A DNA stretch of 64,000 nt from Marinobacter lipolyticus SM19 (GTDB lineage: Bacteria; Pseudomonadota; Gammaproteobacteria; Pseudomonadales; Oleiphilaceae). The translations under genes were made by a program, and so were the position numbers. Location: NCBI RefSeq assembly GCF_000397065.2, contig NZ_KE007325.1, forward strand, positions 398,495 through 462,494. Reading direction: 5' to 3'. This document shows, piece by piece, positions 21,253-30,229 of this stretch (the first letter of the stretch is position 1; each line of letters begins with the position of its first letter). Under the pieces are notes generated by a model. It worked only from the letters and a program-made list of their open reading frames with translations, did no database searches and had not been told where the DNA came from.

Positions 21253-21813
21253 ATGAAAATCGCTGTTTATTGCGGTTCCCGGAGCGGAAAGGATCCAGTT
21301 TATGCCGATAAGGTCCGCGAGCTGGGCACGTTTTTCGGACACAACGGTGCCGATATCGTATTTGGTGGCGGTCATGTCGGATTGATGGGCGTTGTGGCGG
21401 ATTCTGTTCTGGCGGCAGGGGGAAAAGTCTACGGTGTGATCCCGGAACACCTGCGCGATCGGGAGCTTGCTCACGGCGAATTGACGGAACTGCATGTGGT
21501 GAAGGATATGCACGAGCGTAAGGCGAAAATGGCGGAGTTGGCGGATGGCTTTGTTGCCCTGCCGGGTGGTATTGGCACCCTGGAAGAAATTTTCGAAGCC
21601 TGGACCTGGGGCCAACTGGGTTTCCATCAAAAGCCCTGCGCGCTATTCAACGTCAATGGCTTTTATGATCCATTGCTGACGATGGTGTCTGAGATGGAGC
21701 GCGCAGGCTTCCTGAAGCAGGAATACATCGACATGCTCATCAAATCGGAGGATCCCGAAACCCTGCTGGACCAGATGCGGCAGTACCAACCTCCCCGGGA
21801 AAAGTGGACCTGA
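21253..21813 (+). CDS. LOG family protein (cytokinin riboside 5'-monophosphate phosphoribohydrolase-like)
   Basis: Cytoplasmic nucleotide hydrolase of the LOG/TIGR00730 family, which cleaves nucleoside 5'-monophosphates to base and ribose 5-phosphate. 186 residues. The hallmark PGGIGTLEEIFE motif is intact (about residue 105), along with VFGGGHVGLMG. ATG at 21253 follows GAGGAG; a TTG just before it is less likely. Stands alone, convergent with the next gene. The natural substrate in bacteria is usually unclear. Confidence 0.9.
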   Translation: MKIAVYCGSRSGKDPVYADKVRELGTFFGHNGADIVFGGGHVGLMGVVADSVLAAGGKVYGVIPEHLRDRELAHGELTELHVVKDMHERKAKMAELADGFVALPGGIGTLEEIFEAWTWGQLGFHQKPCALFNVNGFYDPLLTMVSEMERAGFLKQEYIDMLIKSEDPETLLDQMRQYQPPREKWT

Positions 21814-21822
21814 ACAGCCTGG

Positions 21823-22563
21823 CTACAGCCGGTTAACCTTGGTCATCAGCTTGCGCCAATCGATGGGCAGGCGTTCTTCCAGTTCCGCCAGTAGCGGATC
21901 TTTTGAATGCAGGGCATCGAAAGGGTGTTTGCTGGCGTATATCACGGTGTTGTTGCTCTTGCTTCTGAACATCATCAGCACAGCAAAGTTTTTCTTGAGC
22001 TGTCGAAAATAAGGGCCTTCCGGATCCGGTGTGCGGTGATAGTTGAGCACCAGCCAGCCACGGTCGCTCAGCGCCCGGCTGCATTCATCCACAAACTGAC
22101 GCTGGGCCTGGGCAGGACTCATGCGGTCGGCGTTATAAAGGTCCGCCAGTATCATGTCGGTACTGGCATCTGGCACGGCTGCCAGGGCATTGCGCGCGTC
22201 GGCGATAGTGACCGCCAGGCGATCACTGTCCGGCAGGCCGAAAAACTCCAGGGCCACATCCAGCACGGCCTGCCTCAGTTCCACCGCGTGAATACGGCAG
22301 TCCGGGTACAGGTGGTGGAATGCGTTCACCATGACCCCGCCGCCGAGGCCCAGAACGGTGACATGTCCGGGGCGGGCAAAGGCCGCAGGCAACATCATCG
22401 CACGGTTATATTCGTGTACCGGAAGATGAGGAAAGCGGCGGTCGATCTTGCTTTGTTCAAACACCGAGTTGAAGGTCAGGACCCGGTGTTTGCGGTAGTC
22501 GATCACCAGGATACTCCCCAGGGCATCACGGGTGTGGTGGATGATATCGCCTTTGTTGAACAT
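21823..22563 (-). CDS. spermidine synthase-like methyltransferase-fold protein
   Basis: 246-residue Rossmann-fold protein of the spermine/spermidine synthase superfamily. The nucleotide-binding glycine loop is TVLGLGGGVMVNAFH (about residue 68), followed by IHAVELRQAVLDVA and the acidic motif DMILADLYNADRM. The short form lacks the N-terminal beta domain of authentic SpeE, and no speD is near it, so polyamine synthesis cannot be assumed. Similar stand-alone proteins are common in marine gammaproteobacteria and are functionally uncharacterised. Divergent from the PEBP gene. Confidence 0.8.
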   Translation of the reverse strand: MFNKGDIIHHTRDALGSILVIDYRKHRVLTFNSVFEQSKIDRRFPHLPVHEYNRAMMLPAAFARPGHVTVLGLGGGVMVNAFHHLYPDCRIHAVELRQAVLDVALEFFGLPDSDRLAVTIADARNALAAVPDASTDMILADLYNADRMSPAQAQRQFVDECSRALSDRGWLVLNYHRTPDPEGPYFRQLKKNFAVLMMFRSKSNNTVIYASKHPFDALHSKDPLLAELEERLPIDWRKLMTKVNRL

Positions 22564-22713
22564 GCGGGATGACTGGCTCTCGGGTGGTTGCGGCGGTGTC
22601 TGCTAATCTGGACATAAGGACACCACCATTGTTAAAACCTTTTTATCACAGAACGGACAGTATCCGGATACAGTTACCGAGATAAAGGCTAACCAACAAC
22701 AGGAGGCAGCACC

Positions 22714-23337
22714 GTGAAACTAGAGGTTCGAGGCATCGACGAAGGGAAACCCATCCCGGAAAAGTTCGCGTTTGGGGTCTACAGCCAGGAAGATCACATG
22801 AGTTTCGGTCCCAACCGCAACCCGGAAATCAGCTGGGAGAACGCCCCGGACGGCACCCGCAGCTTTGTGGTCATGATGTTTGATCCGGATGTACCCAGTG
22901 TGGCCGATGATGTGAATCAGGAGGGCAAAACGGTTTCAAAGGACATCCCGAGGGTGGATTTCTTCCACTGGCTACTGGCGGATGTACCCGCCCACATCAA
23001 CCGGATTCCTGAAGGTGAGGACAGTGATGGCGTCATCCCCAAGGGGAAGGAACCTGGCCCGGGACCGATCGGCATCCGCGGCGTCAACAACTACACCCAG
23101 TTCCTGGCCGGCAACCCTGACATGGCGGGTACTTACGCAGGTTATGATGGTCCATGCCCGCCCTGGAACGATGAAATTATTCACCATTACCACTATGAGG
23201 TGCATGCCCTGGACGTCGAGAGTCTGGGCCTGGATGGTGAATTCGATGGCAACGATGTGCGTGAAGCCATGGCCGGCCATGTCCTGGCCAGTGCCAGGGT
23301 CACCGGGACGTACACACTTAATCCGGATCTGCGTTGA
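22714..23337 (+). CDS. YbhB/YbcL family Raf kinase inhibitor-like protein (PEBP)
   Basis: Phosphatidylethanolamine-binding-protein fold, 207 residues, no signal peptide. PEBP signatures are MMFDPDVPS, the His of FFHWLLADVP and GYDGPCPPWNDEIIHHYHYE, which line the anion-binding pocket. Starts at GTG 22714 behind ACAGGAGG. The function of bacterial members is unknown; the name reflects eukaryotic relatives only. Confidence 0.9.
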   Translation: MKLEVRGIDEGKPIPEKFAFGVYSQEDHMSFGPNRNPEISWENAPDGTRSFVVMMFDPDVPSVADDVNQEGKTVSKDIPRVDFFHWLLADVPAHINRIPEGEDSDGVIPKGKEPGPGPIGIRGVNNYTQFLAGNPDMAGTYAGYDGPCPPWNDEIIHHYHYEVHALDVESLGLDGEFDGNDVREAMAGHVLASARVTGTYTLNPDLR

Positions 23338-23469
23338 TCTGATTCGGGCTGACGGCGTGCTCCGGTTCGCGGGGCACGCGTCTCGAAAACGTCGTCTCAT
23401 TGTCATGTTCCTGTCACCCACCTTTGTGACAGTGGCCATATCCAGCATGGCTGAAGGGTGGGAGACGAA

Positions 23470-24321
23470 ATGCGGAACTACCGGAGTGTGTTCATTTCAG
23501 ATGTGCACCTGGGAACGGCGGATTGTCAGGCAGACTATCTGCTGGATTTCCTCAACAATGTCCGTTGCGAGACGCTCTATCTGGTGGGGGATATCGTTGA
23601 CCTGATTGCGATGCAGCGGCGGGTGCATTTCCCCGATTCCCATCAGGCGGTTATTCACAAATTCATGGAGTTGGCCGCAACCGGTACCCGGGTGGTGTAT
23701 GTGCCGGGCAATCATGATGAATTTGTCCGTCGCTTCTGTGGCCAGACGATCTCCGGTATCGACATCCGCTACAAGGCCATCCACACCACTGCCGATGGCA
23801 GGCGATTTCTGGTCTGCCACGGCGATCAGTTTGATCAGGTGGTGCGCTGCAGTCCGCTGATGTTGCTGGTGGGGGACCGTGCCCACGGACTCCTGCTGCG
23901 GTTCAATCGCTGGTTTAACGCCTGGCGGCGGCTCAATGGCAAGCCCTACTGGTCGCTGGCGGCCTGGGTCAAAAGCCGGATCGGCAAGGCACGCACCTTC
24001 ATTCGTCGTTTCGAACTGGCCGCCCTGACCGCTGCCGAACGAGGTCACTATGACGGCTTCATCTGTGGTCACATCCACTCCGCCGGTTTCCTCAGAAGTG
24101 CTGAAGGCCTGTATTGCAATGACGGGGACTGGGTGGAGCACTGTACCGCATTGGTGGAACAGGCCGATGGCGAACTGCAGCTGCTGCACTGGTCGGAGAA
24201 TCCGTCCATCATTGCCTCGGAACCGAAAACGCCGGCACCGGAAATGAGCGGCGACCAGCGTCCGGTGATCGATGTGTTGCCCGCGGCGTTCGTGGAGCAG
24301 GTGAACCGGGTGATGAATTGA
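23470..24321 (+). CDS. LpxH-like metallophosphoesterase (UDP-2,3-diacylglucosamine diphosphatase family)
   Basis: Calcineurin-like phosphoesterase, 283 residues. All metal-site motifs are visible: SDVHLGT, VGDIVDL, GNHDEF, VCHGDQFD and the terminal GHIHSAGF. Residues 120-190 form a helical cap like that of LpxH, but longer. It may be a second, non-LpxH member, because many marine gammaproteobacteria carry such paralogues besides true lpxH. ATG at 23470 (GGGAG upstream) is preferred to GTG at 23458. Confidence 0.8.
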   Translation: MRNYRSVFISDVHLGTADCQADYLLDFLNNVRCETLYLVGDIVDLIAMQRRVHFPDSHQAVIHKFMELAATGTRVVYVPGNHDEFVRRFCGQTISGIDIRYKAIHTTADGRRFLVCHGDQFDQVVRCSPLMLLVGDRAHGLLLRFNRWFNAWRRLNGKPYWSLAAWVKSRIGKARTFIRRFELAALTAAERGHYDGFICGHIHSAGFLRSAEGLYCNDGDWVEHCTALVEQADGELQLLHWSENPSIIASEPKTPAPEMSGDQRPVIDVLPAAFVEQVNRVMN

Positions 24322-24396
24322 TCGCTTGTGGTGTATGGGTTTGATCGTGAGAATGAGAGGTAATACTATCAGACCATCTCCCAAAGCGACGCCAAT

Positions 24397-25329
24397 ATGC
24401 CTTCCAATCGACATGCCGCCAGCCAACGATTTTGTTCTGTTGAAGGCCTGCGGGCTGGTGACCCGCTGGCCGGTACCGGAACCCACGCTGTCAGCAATCT
24501 GTTAATCAGCTGGCCTCGTCCAAAATGGTCCCGCAGCCTGCGCCTCGCTCATGATATGGGGGAGGATCTGACCCAGCGGATAGAGCGTCTCGCAGCCAGT
24601 GGCCGGCGGGTGAACATGATCGATCAGCGTGGCCGATCGGCCTGTAGCCACAGAATCTATCTGCTGCCGGAAGGTCGATATTTCGATGTGGAGCGAAGCG
24701 AGCTTGCTGATTTCCTGGCGGCGGTGGAATCCGGCCGTGATCTGGCCAGCTGGGGTGGTGCGCCAATCAGGGAAACACTGCTGCTTTGCTGTACCCATGG
24801 CAAAAAAGACAAGTGCTGCGCCAAGTTTGGCTATGCCGCCTATCGTGAGCTTGCGGCAACGGTCAAGGACCGTCGTTTACCCTTTGACGTCTGGGAGAGC
24901 TCCCATCTGGGTGGTTGCCGGTTTTCAGCCAGCGTCATGATCTTCCCCACCATGCGTAAGTACGGTCGCGTCGCGCCGGAACACGTATTGCCCCTCCTTG
25001 AGCATGAGGTTGAGGGAGTACCCTATTTGCCCTGCTATCGCGGCAATTCACGACTAAGCCAACCTCAGCAGTGCGCAGAAATTGCGGCACTGGTATGGTT
25101 GTCAGAGCGCAAGCTGACAGCAAGTCTTGTGGTCGGTGGCGAATCCATGTCCGGCGATGATGAGGCGTCAGTGCGGGTGGACTGGACGGCGGCTCACACA
25201 TCCGGAACGCTGATCGTTGAGTGCGGGGTCATCGAGGTGATGCGGGTGGATACCTGTGCCGACTTTGATGAAGGCCCCACGCCGTCCCGTTGCTGGGTGG
25301 CGAACAACATAAGGTCGCTTATCGGGTGA
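24397..25329 (+). CDS. sucrase/ferredoxin-like family protein
   Basis: 310 residues with the thioredoxin-like [2Fe-2S] signature of the sucrase-ferredoxin-like family (PF06999): CTHGKKDKCCAKFG at about residue 133, the mid-domain WESSHLGGCRFSA, and YLPCYRG near residue 212. These Cys and His positions suggest an iron-sulfur protein. No enzymatic role is established, and the 'sucrase' name is historical. The 3' end overlaps the next gene by 11 bases, tail to tail. Confidence 0.8.
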   Translation: MPSNRHAASQRFCSVEGLRAGDPLAGTGTHAVSNLLISWPRPKWSRSLRLAHDMGEDLTQRIERLAASGRRVNMIDQRGRSACSHRIYLLPEGRYFDVERSELADFLAAVESGRDLASWGGAPIRETLLLCCTHGKKDKCCAKFGYAAYRELAATVKDRRLPFDVWESSHLGGCRFSASVMIFPTMRKYGRVAPEHVLPLLEHEVEGVPYLPCYRGNSRLSQPQQCAEIAALVWLSERKLTASLVVGGESMSGDDEASVRVDWTAAHTSGTLIVECGVIEVMRVDTCADFDEGPTPSRCWVANNIRSLIG

Positions 25330-26527
25330 CAACGTCGTGCACCTTTCGTGCCCATGTGCGGTTCACCAGTGACTCGATATCCCTGAGGATAGCAGGGGCA
25401 TCGGTTACCCGCGCCAGCCAGCTCAGGGGAATGCCACGTTCACCCCCCACGCCGTGAATGGCCGCCATGGCCGGCCCGATGATCCAGGCCCGGCCACAGG
25501 AGTCTCCCCCACACTGGATATTGGCGCGTACCGCTTCGGTAAAGCTGCTGGCCTGACTCAGGATATGAAAGATCACCGGCATGGCTTCATGCAGATAACA
25601 GGTGCGGCCATAGGTGTCGCCGGCGCCCATTGCATCCAGAACGGCGCCGGAGCGGGCTTTGTTGAGGCTGTCCGCGTCTGGTGCTTCAGTGGTTGCGACG
25701 TCCAGCGCTGATGATATGGGATCTCCCCTGTAAAGATGATCCAGAAGTCGTGCTGCGCATTTTGCCCAGGCTACGGCGTCGTCATTGTGATTGGTCACCC
25801 GTACAGCGGCTTCTATGATCGCCATCAGCTTGCCGCTGCCGCAATAACTGGCGACCAGTGGCGGCAGTTTGGAGACAGCTGGTAACTGCATATCATCGGC
25901 GCCGCTTTCGGGCAGCAGGAGTTGATCGATGGTCTCAGCCAGATGAACACCGGCATCCTGAATCTCCGGCTCCTGGTAGGTCAGGCTGATGGCCTTGCGG
26001 ACCGGAGCAGCCAGCTGATCGCCGCTCAGCCGCCGGGTGTAGGGCAAAACCTTCTGTACCAGAATGCGCTTCTGTTTATCGGTCAGGTCGGCCGTGGTGG
26101 TTGATAGCGCCTGTTCAATGGCGTTCTGCTCGATGCTGTTCAGGTTGTTCAGGGTCACCCGGGTGGGGTTGTCGATGTAGCCGCGCCAATGACCGCCGGG
26201 GCCAAAGAAGGCGCGAAAACGCCGCTGGTAATCGCGGACATCCAGGATGCCCTCGCTGGCCAGCAGGCTGTCGGTCAGCACCTCGGTCGCAGCGCCATAA
26301 TGACTGACATCACCGATCTGCTTACCCTCGTGGGCGAAATAGCCAAACCCGCCTTTGAAGTAATCGGCTGTCACGGGCAGAAATTCCGGGGACTGGCCGC
26401 CAACCTCGATGATGCGTTGGCTATCGTACAGCCAGTGCAGTCCGAGACTTGCGGCATCCGCGACCCATCCCCCGGCAATTGCATTGATCATGCGAGGGAC
26501 TTGGCCGGCGGGGACATGGTTGGTCAT
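25319..26527 (-). CDS. ADP-ribosylglycohydrolase family protein
   Basis: 402-residue all-helical hydrolase of the DraG/ARH family, which removes ADP-ribose from proteins or small molecules using a two-metal site. Visible: the N-terminal GGWVADAASLGLHWLYD and the later MGAGDTYGRTCY and GGDSCGRAWIIGPAMAA, equivalent to the GGDTDT-type metal loop but with Ser-Cys in place of Thr-Asp. That change could weaken metal binding. It lies just downstream of the amino-acid ABC transporter genes on the same strand (31-base gap), so it may be co-transcribed with them. Confidence 0.8.
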   Translation of the reverse strand: MTNHVPAGQVPRMINAIAGGWVADAASLGLHWLYDSQRIIEVGGQSPEFLPVTADYFKGGFGYFAHEGKQIGDVSHYGAATEVLTDSLLASEGILDVRDYQRRFRAFFGPGGHWRGYIDNPTRVTLNNLNSIEQNAIEQALSTTTADLTDKQKRILVQKVLPYTRRLSGDQLAAPVRKAISLTYQEPEIQDAGVHLAETIDQLLLPESGADDMQLPAVSKLPPLVASYCGSGKLMAIIEAAVRVTNHNDDAVAWAKCAARLLDHLYRGDPISSALDVATTEAPDADSLNKARSGAVLDAMGAGDTYGRTCYLHEAMPVIFHILSQASSFTEAVRANIQCGGDSCGRAWIIGPAMAAIHGVGGERGIPLSWLARVTDAPAILRDIESLVNRTWARKVHDVVTR

Positions 26528-26557
26528 GGAAGAGCCTCCCGATTCGGTGGCTGGCCG

Positions 26558-27304
26558 TCATACCGGATTCGTGGCCAGAATTTTTTTCAGAAAATCCTTC
26601 GTACGGGGATCCTGCGGGTGGTAGAAGATCTCGCTGGGTGGCCCTTGTTCCACAATACGACCGCCGTCGATAAAGATCACCCGGTCGGCCACGTCCCGGG
26701 CGAAAGACATTTCATGAGTGACCACCATCATGGTCTGGCGCGCTGAGGCCAGTTGTTTCATCAGCCCCAACACTTCCTCCACCCACTCGGGGTCCAGGGA
26801 GGACGTCGGTTCATCAAACAGGATGACTTCCGCGCCGGCGGCCATCGCGCGGCCTATACCGACCCGTTGTTGCTGGCCCCCGGACATGGAGGCGGGATAG
26901 GCGTCCGCCTTGTCGGCCAGACCGATCTGTTCCAGTATTTCCCGGGCTCGTTGATACGCTTTTTCCTTTGGCCAGCGGTCCACCACCAGCAGACGTTCGG
27001 CGATGTTCTGCAGTGCCGTCTTGTTGGCAAACAATGCGTAGTTCTGGAACACAAACGCTGTCTGCCGGCGCATGGCGAGGATTTCCGACCGGCTGGCCCT
27101 GTCCGCCTCTACGCTAAGATCGCCAACGGTAATCGTGCCGGCGGTTGGTTGTTCCAGGAAATTGATACAACGCAACAGGGTGGACTTACCGGTGCCCGAA
27201 GGACCGATGATTACCACGATTTCACCCTTCTCAATGGTGAGGTCGATGCCGTCGAGGACCACGGCCTTGCCAAAATGCTTGCTCAGTGACTGCAGTTTGA
27301 TCAT
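26558..27304 (-). CDS. amino acid ABC transporter ATP-binding protein
   Basis: 248-residue ATPase of a polar-amino-acid importer. Walker A is GPSGTGKST, the signature motif is MSGGQQQR, Walker B is [14 protein letters not shown], and the switch His is in VVTHEM. Resembles the TcyN/GlnQ group. The start overlaps the permease stop by four bases (ATGA). Confidence 0.93.
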   Translation of the reverse strand: MIKLQSLSKHFGKAVVLDGIDLTIEKGEIVVIIGPSGTGKSTLLRCINFLEQPTAGTITVGDLSVEADRASRSEILAMRRQTAFVFQNYALFANKTALQNIAERLLVVDRWPKEKAYQRAREILEQIGLADKADAYPASMSGGQQQRVGIGRAMAAGAEVILFDEPTSSLDPEWVEEVLGLMKQLASARQTMMVVTHEMSFARDVADRVIFIDGGRIVEQGPPSEIFYHPQDPRTKDFLKKILATNPV

Positions 27305-27975
27305 CGGCTATAGGCCTTGTTGAGGCGGATTTCCAGGTAGTGCTGAAGCTTGGACAGCAGCTCCACCACGATCCAGTACATGATGGCGGCGACAATGAAT
27401 GCCTCGAAGTACAGGAAGCTGCCGGAGGCTTCTTTCTGAGTGGCGCCCATCAGTTCTGTGACCCCCAGGGTGAAGGCCAGGGAGGTGGCCTTGATCATGT
27501 CGATGAAGTAGTTCATCAGCGTGGGCAACGCAACCCGGGTGGCCTGGGGCAGCACGATTCGTCGCATCAGCTGGCCATTAGTCATGCCGATCGACAGCGC
27601 GGCTTCGGTCTGGCTGCGATCAACACCGACAATGGCAGCGCGGATCGATTCGGCCATGTAGGCGGAAAAATGCATGGTCAGGCCCATGATGGTCGCGGTG
27701 ATACCGTCGATGACTGTCAGTGCGCTGACCAGTTGGGGCAGCCCGTAATAGAACAGGAACAGTTGAACCAGTAGCGGCGTGCCCCTGAAGAAGGAAATGA
27801 ATACGATGGTCAGTTGGTTGAGTACCGGGATAGCGAGTACCCGGACGACGGCAAACAGGCAGGCGAGGATCAGGGCCAGTACCATCCCGATCGTCGCCAG
27901 TTGCAGGGTAAGGGGCAGATACCTGAGCAGGACAGGTACCAGCCCGAGCATGTAGTCGACGTTCAACACGTCCAT
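27301..27975 (-). CDS. amino acid ABC transporter permease
   Basis: 224 residues with about five membrane helices and the HisM-type signature. The cytoplasmic coupling loop is [20 protein letters not shown] and the N-terminal region contains [17 protein letters not shown]. It presumably works as a homodimer because only one permease gene is present. Between the binding protein (25-base gap) and the ATPase (4-base overlap). Confidence 0.92.
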   Translation of the reverse strand: MDVLNVDYMLGLVPVLLRYLPLTLQLATIGMVLALILACLFAVVRVLAIPVLNQLTIVFISFFRGTPLLVQLFLFYYGLPQLVSALTVIDGITATIMGLTMHFSAYMAESIRAAIVGVDRSQTEAALSIGMTNGQLMRRIVLPQATRVALPTLMNYFIDMIKATSLAFTLGVTELMGATQKEASGSFLYFEAFIVAAIMYWIVVELLSKLQHYLEIRLNKAYSR

Positions 27976-28000
27976 AGAAAATCCGCCCCCGATGTGCCCC

Positions 28001-28756
28001 TCAGGGCTGAGTGATGTCCGTGCCGAACCACTTCTCTGAAATGGAGGTCAGGGTTCCGTTTTCCCGCAGGGTCGCCAGGGCCTGGTTGACCTCGTCCCGC
28101 AGGGCCCTTCCGGACTCGGTATCGCGGAACGGATAGGCGTTGGTGATCTGGGAGAACGTAGGGCCCGCGAGTGCCAGTGGCAGCGGTTTCTCCTTGATGA
28201 TCTGGCTGGCACTGACCCGGTCCATTACGAAGGCGTCAACACGACCGAGGGCCGTATCCCGCTCCAGGTTACTGTCATAGGTCTTGATGTTGATCTCGTC
28301 CGCGTAGGGCAGCTCCCGCAGCAGCTCTTCGAAATTCGAGCCCAGGTTCACCGCAACGGTTTTACCCTTCAGGTCTTCCACACCCTGAATTTCGGTGTTG
28401 CCTTTCTTGACGACCACCTGGGCGCCATCATAGACGTAGGGATCACTGAAAATATACGCTTTTTGCCGTTCCTCGGTGATGGTGATCTGGTTGGCGACGG
28501 TATCGATGCGCCCCGATTCCAGCATGCCAAACAGGCCCGAGAAGTTGGCGGTTTCGTACTTGATGTCACGCCCCATTTCCTTGCCCAGGGCATTCATGAT
28601 GTCGACATCAAAGCCTTTGAGCTCATCCTGCTCGACAAAGGTAAACGGGAAATACTGGCCGGACATCCCGACTCTTAACGGGTTATCCTGCGCGAGCAAA
28701 GCTGTGCTTGCGGACAGGGAGATGATCATTAGCATTGTGGTCAATAGCGTTTTCAT
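28001..28756 (-). CDS. amino acid ABC transporter periplasmic binding protein
   Basis: 251-residue family-3 solute-binding protein with a signal peptide ending around Leu-Leu-Ala-Gln. The family signature GFDVDIMNALGKEMG and the hinge-region VANQITITEERQKAY are present. The FTFVE and TVAVNLGSNFEELL segments resemble cystine binders such as TcyJ/FliY, so cystine or a related polar amino acid is a reasonable but unproven substrate. First gene of the ABC operon, divergent from arsM. Confidence 0.88.
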   Translation of the reverse strand: MKTLLTTMLMIISLSASTALLAQDNPLRVGMSGQYFPFTFVEQDELKGFDVDIMNALGKEMGRDIKYETANFSGLFGMLESGRIDTVANQITITEERQKAYIFSDPYVYDGAQVVVKKGNTEIQGVEDLKGKTVAVNLGSNFEELLRELPYADEINIKTYDSNLERDTALGRVDAFVMDRVSASQIIKEKPLPLALAGPTFSQITNAYPFRDTESGRALRDEVNQALATLRENGTLTSISEKWFGTDITQP

Positions 28757-28890
28757 AATGCCTCCTTCCGACGTGTATCGTATCTAAAGCATAGACTGGG
28801 GTTAAAATTGGGCAATGACACTAAGGAGTTGTGCAGAGGCAAGGCCCCTTGAACACGTTTTCATAACTTGACGACAAAGCGAGGAATACC

Positions 28891-29955
28891 ATGGTCCATG
28901 ATCAGGTGAAGGACTATTACGGGAAAGTACTGCAGAAATCGGATGACCTGCAAACCAATGCCTGCTGCACTGACGATGCCATGCCCAGTCATCTGAAGCC
29001 CATTATTGGCAAGATCCACGATGAAGTGCTTACGAAGTATTACGGCTGTGGTCTGGTGGCACCGGAACAGTTGGAAGGTATGCGAATTCTTGACCTTGGC
29101 AGCGGCTCGGGCCGGGACGTATACGCACTGGCGGCCCTGGTCGGGGGATCCGGGGAAGTGGTCGGCGTTGACATGACCGATGAACAGCTGGCGGTGGCCC
29201 GTCGTCATGTGGATTACCATGCCGATGTGTTCGGTTTTGCCAAGCCCAATGTCCGTTTCCTCAAGGGCTATATCGAGAAACTGGACGAGCTGGATCTCGA
29301 GCCGGGCAGCTTCGACATCATCGTCTCCAACTGTGTGATCAACCTCTCTCCGGACAAGCCGGCGGTAATGCGAGAAGCCTATCGTCTGCTGAAGCCCGGT
29401 GGCGAAATGTATTTCTCGGACGTCTACTCGGATCGCCGAATCCCCGAATCACTGGTCAACGACCCGGTACTTTATGGCGAGTGTCTCAGTGGCGCGCTCT
29501 ACTGGAACGATTTCGAGAATATGGCGAAAGCCGCCGGTTTTGCGGACCCGCGTCTGGTGACAGACAGCCCGATTACCATCAATAACAGCGCCCAAAAGGA
29601 GAAAACCGGCCCCATCCGCTTCTTCTCGGCCACCTACCGGCTGTTCAAGCTGGAGGGGCTGGAGCCAGCCTGTGAGGATTACGGCCAGGCGGTGATCTAT
29701 CGCGGCACCATCGCGCACCACCCGCATCAGTTCGATCTCGACAAGCACCACGCCATTCCGGCGGGGAAGGTGTTCCCGGTGTGTGGCAACACTCTCCGTA
29801 TGTTGAAGGACACCCGTTTTGCGGAGCATTTTGAGTTTATGGGTGATGGTGCCACTCACTTTGGCATCTTCAAGGATTGCGGTACCGATGTGCCTTTTGG
29901 GAATGGTGATGATCAAGGCGATGATGAAGGTGCCAGCCAGGGAGGGTGTTGTTAA
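28891..29955 (+). CDS. arsM: arsenite S-adenosylmethionine methyltransferase-like protein
   Basis: 354-residue cytoplasmic methyltransferase expected to methylate As(III). The SAM-binding loop is [13 protein letters not shown] (residues 66-78). Cysteines at the positions expected for arsenite binding are present: Cys25-Cys26, Cys53, Cys148 in [11 protein letters not shown] and Cys198 in [10 protein letters not shown]. After about residue 250 comes a C-terminal extension with further Cys, an acidic linker and a terminal Gly-Cys-Cys. No arsR, arsB or arsC gene is adjacent. Its own start is preceded by a weak Shine-Dalgarno. Confidence 0.85.
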   Translation: MVHDQVKDYYGKVLQKSDDLQTNACCTDDAMPSHLKPIIGKIHDEVLTKYYGCGLVAPEQLEGMRILDLGSGSGRDVYALAALVGGSGEVVGVDMTDEQLAVARRHVDYHADVFGFAKPNVRFLKGYIEKLDELDLEPGSFDIIVSNCVINLSPDKPAVMREAYRLLKPGGEMYFSDVYSDRRIPESLVNDPVLYGECLSGALYWNDFENMAKAAGFADPRLVTDSPITINNSAQKEKTGPIRFFSATYRLFKLEGLEPACEDYGQAVIYRGTIAHHPHQFDLDKHHAIPAGKVFPVCGNTLRMLKDTRFAEHFEFMGDGATHFGIFKDCGTDVPFGNGDDQGDDEGASQGGCC

Positions 29956-30104
29956 CGCCCTGACCAGGACTTCGGTCCTTTGCCGGTCATGAAAAAGCCG
30001 CCGTTTTCGTGGCCTTCGAACTGCTGTTCCAGTACGTGATTGATTTCCTCATCTTCGAAGGATTCCTCCTCCATGACATAACACCAGTGACAGTTGGAAT
30101 AGCC
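29952..30104 (-). pseudogene. remnant of a DUF255/YyaL-type thioredoxin-fold gene
   Basis: On the minus strand [20 protein letters not shown] matches the hallmark N-terminal motif of YyaL/SSP411 proteins (about 680 residues, CHWC thioredoxin-like active site). The match lasts only about 30 residues and the frame ends at 29952. The frame stays open to 30296, but the upstream part does not resemble the family. That part also overlaps the TTLL-operon promoter, so it is unlikely to be coding. I read this as a decayed fragment. Its stop overlaps the arsM stop tail to tail. Confidence 0.6.
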
Positions 30105-30131
30105 CGCACCGAGCAAAAATTGCCAGAGATG

Positions 30132-30157
30132 TGTAACGCCTTCCGGTCTGATGTGTC
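30132..30157 (+). promoter_or_regulatory. putative ECF promoter, TTLL-peptide operon
   Basis: TGTAAC at 30132-30137, exactly 16 bases, TGTC at 30154-30157, 72 bases before the start of the TTLL gene. The same bipartite sequence with the same 16-base spacer occurs upstream of five other units between 35.7 and 41.3 kb, next to an ECF sigma gene. The GTAAC/GTC pattern fits ECF-type -35 and -10 elements. Confidence 0.7.
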
Positions 30158-30229
30158 GACATAGGAGAGCAACACAAATCAAGGCAAATTCAGGGCGCAC
30201 AGGTTCACGGTGCAGGAGCGTAATCCGAT

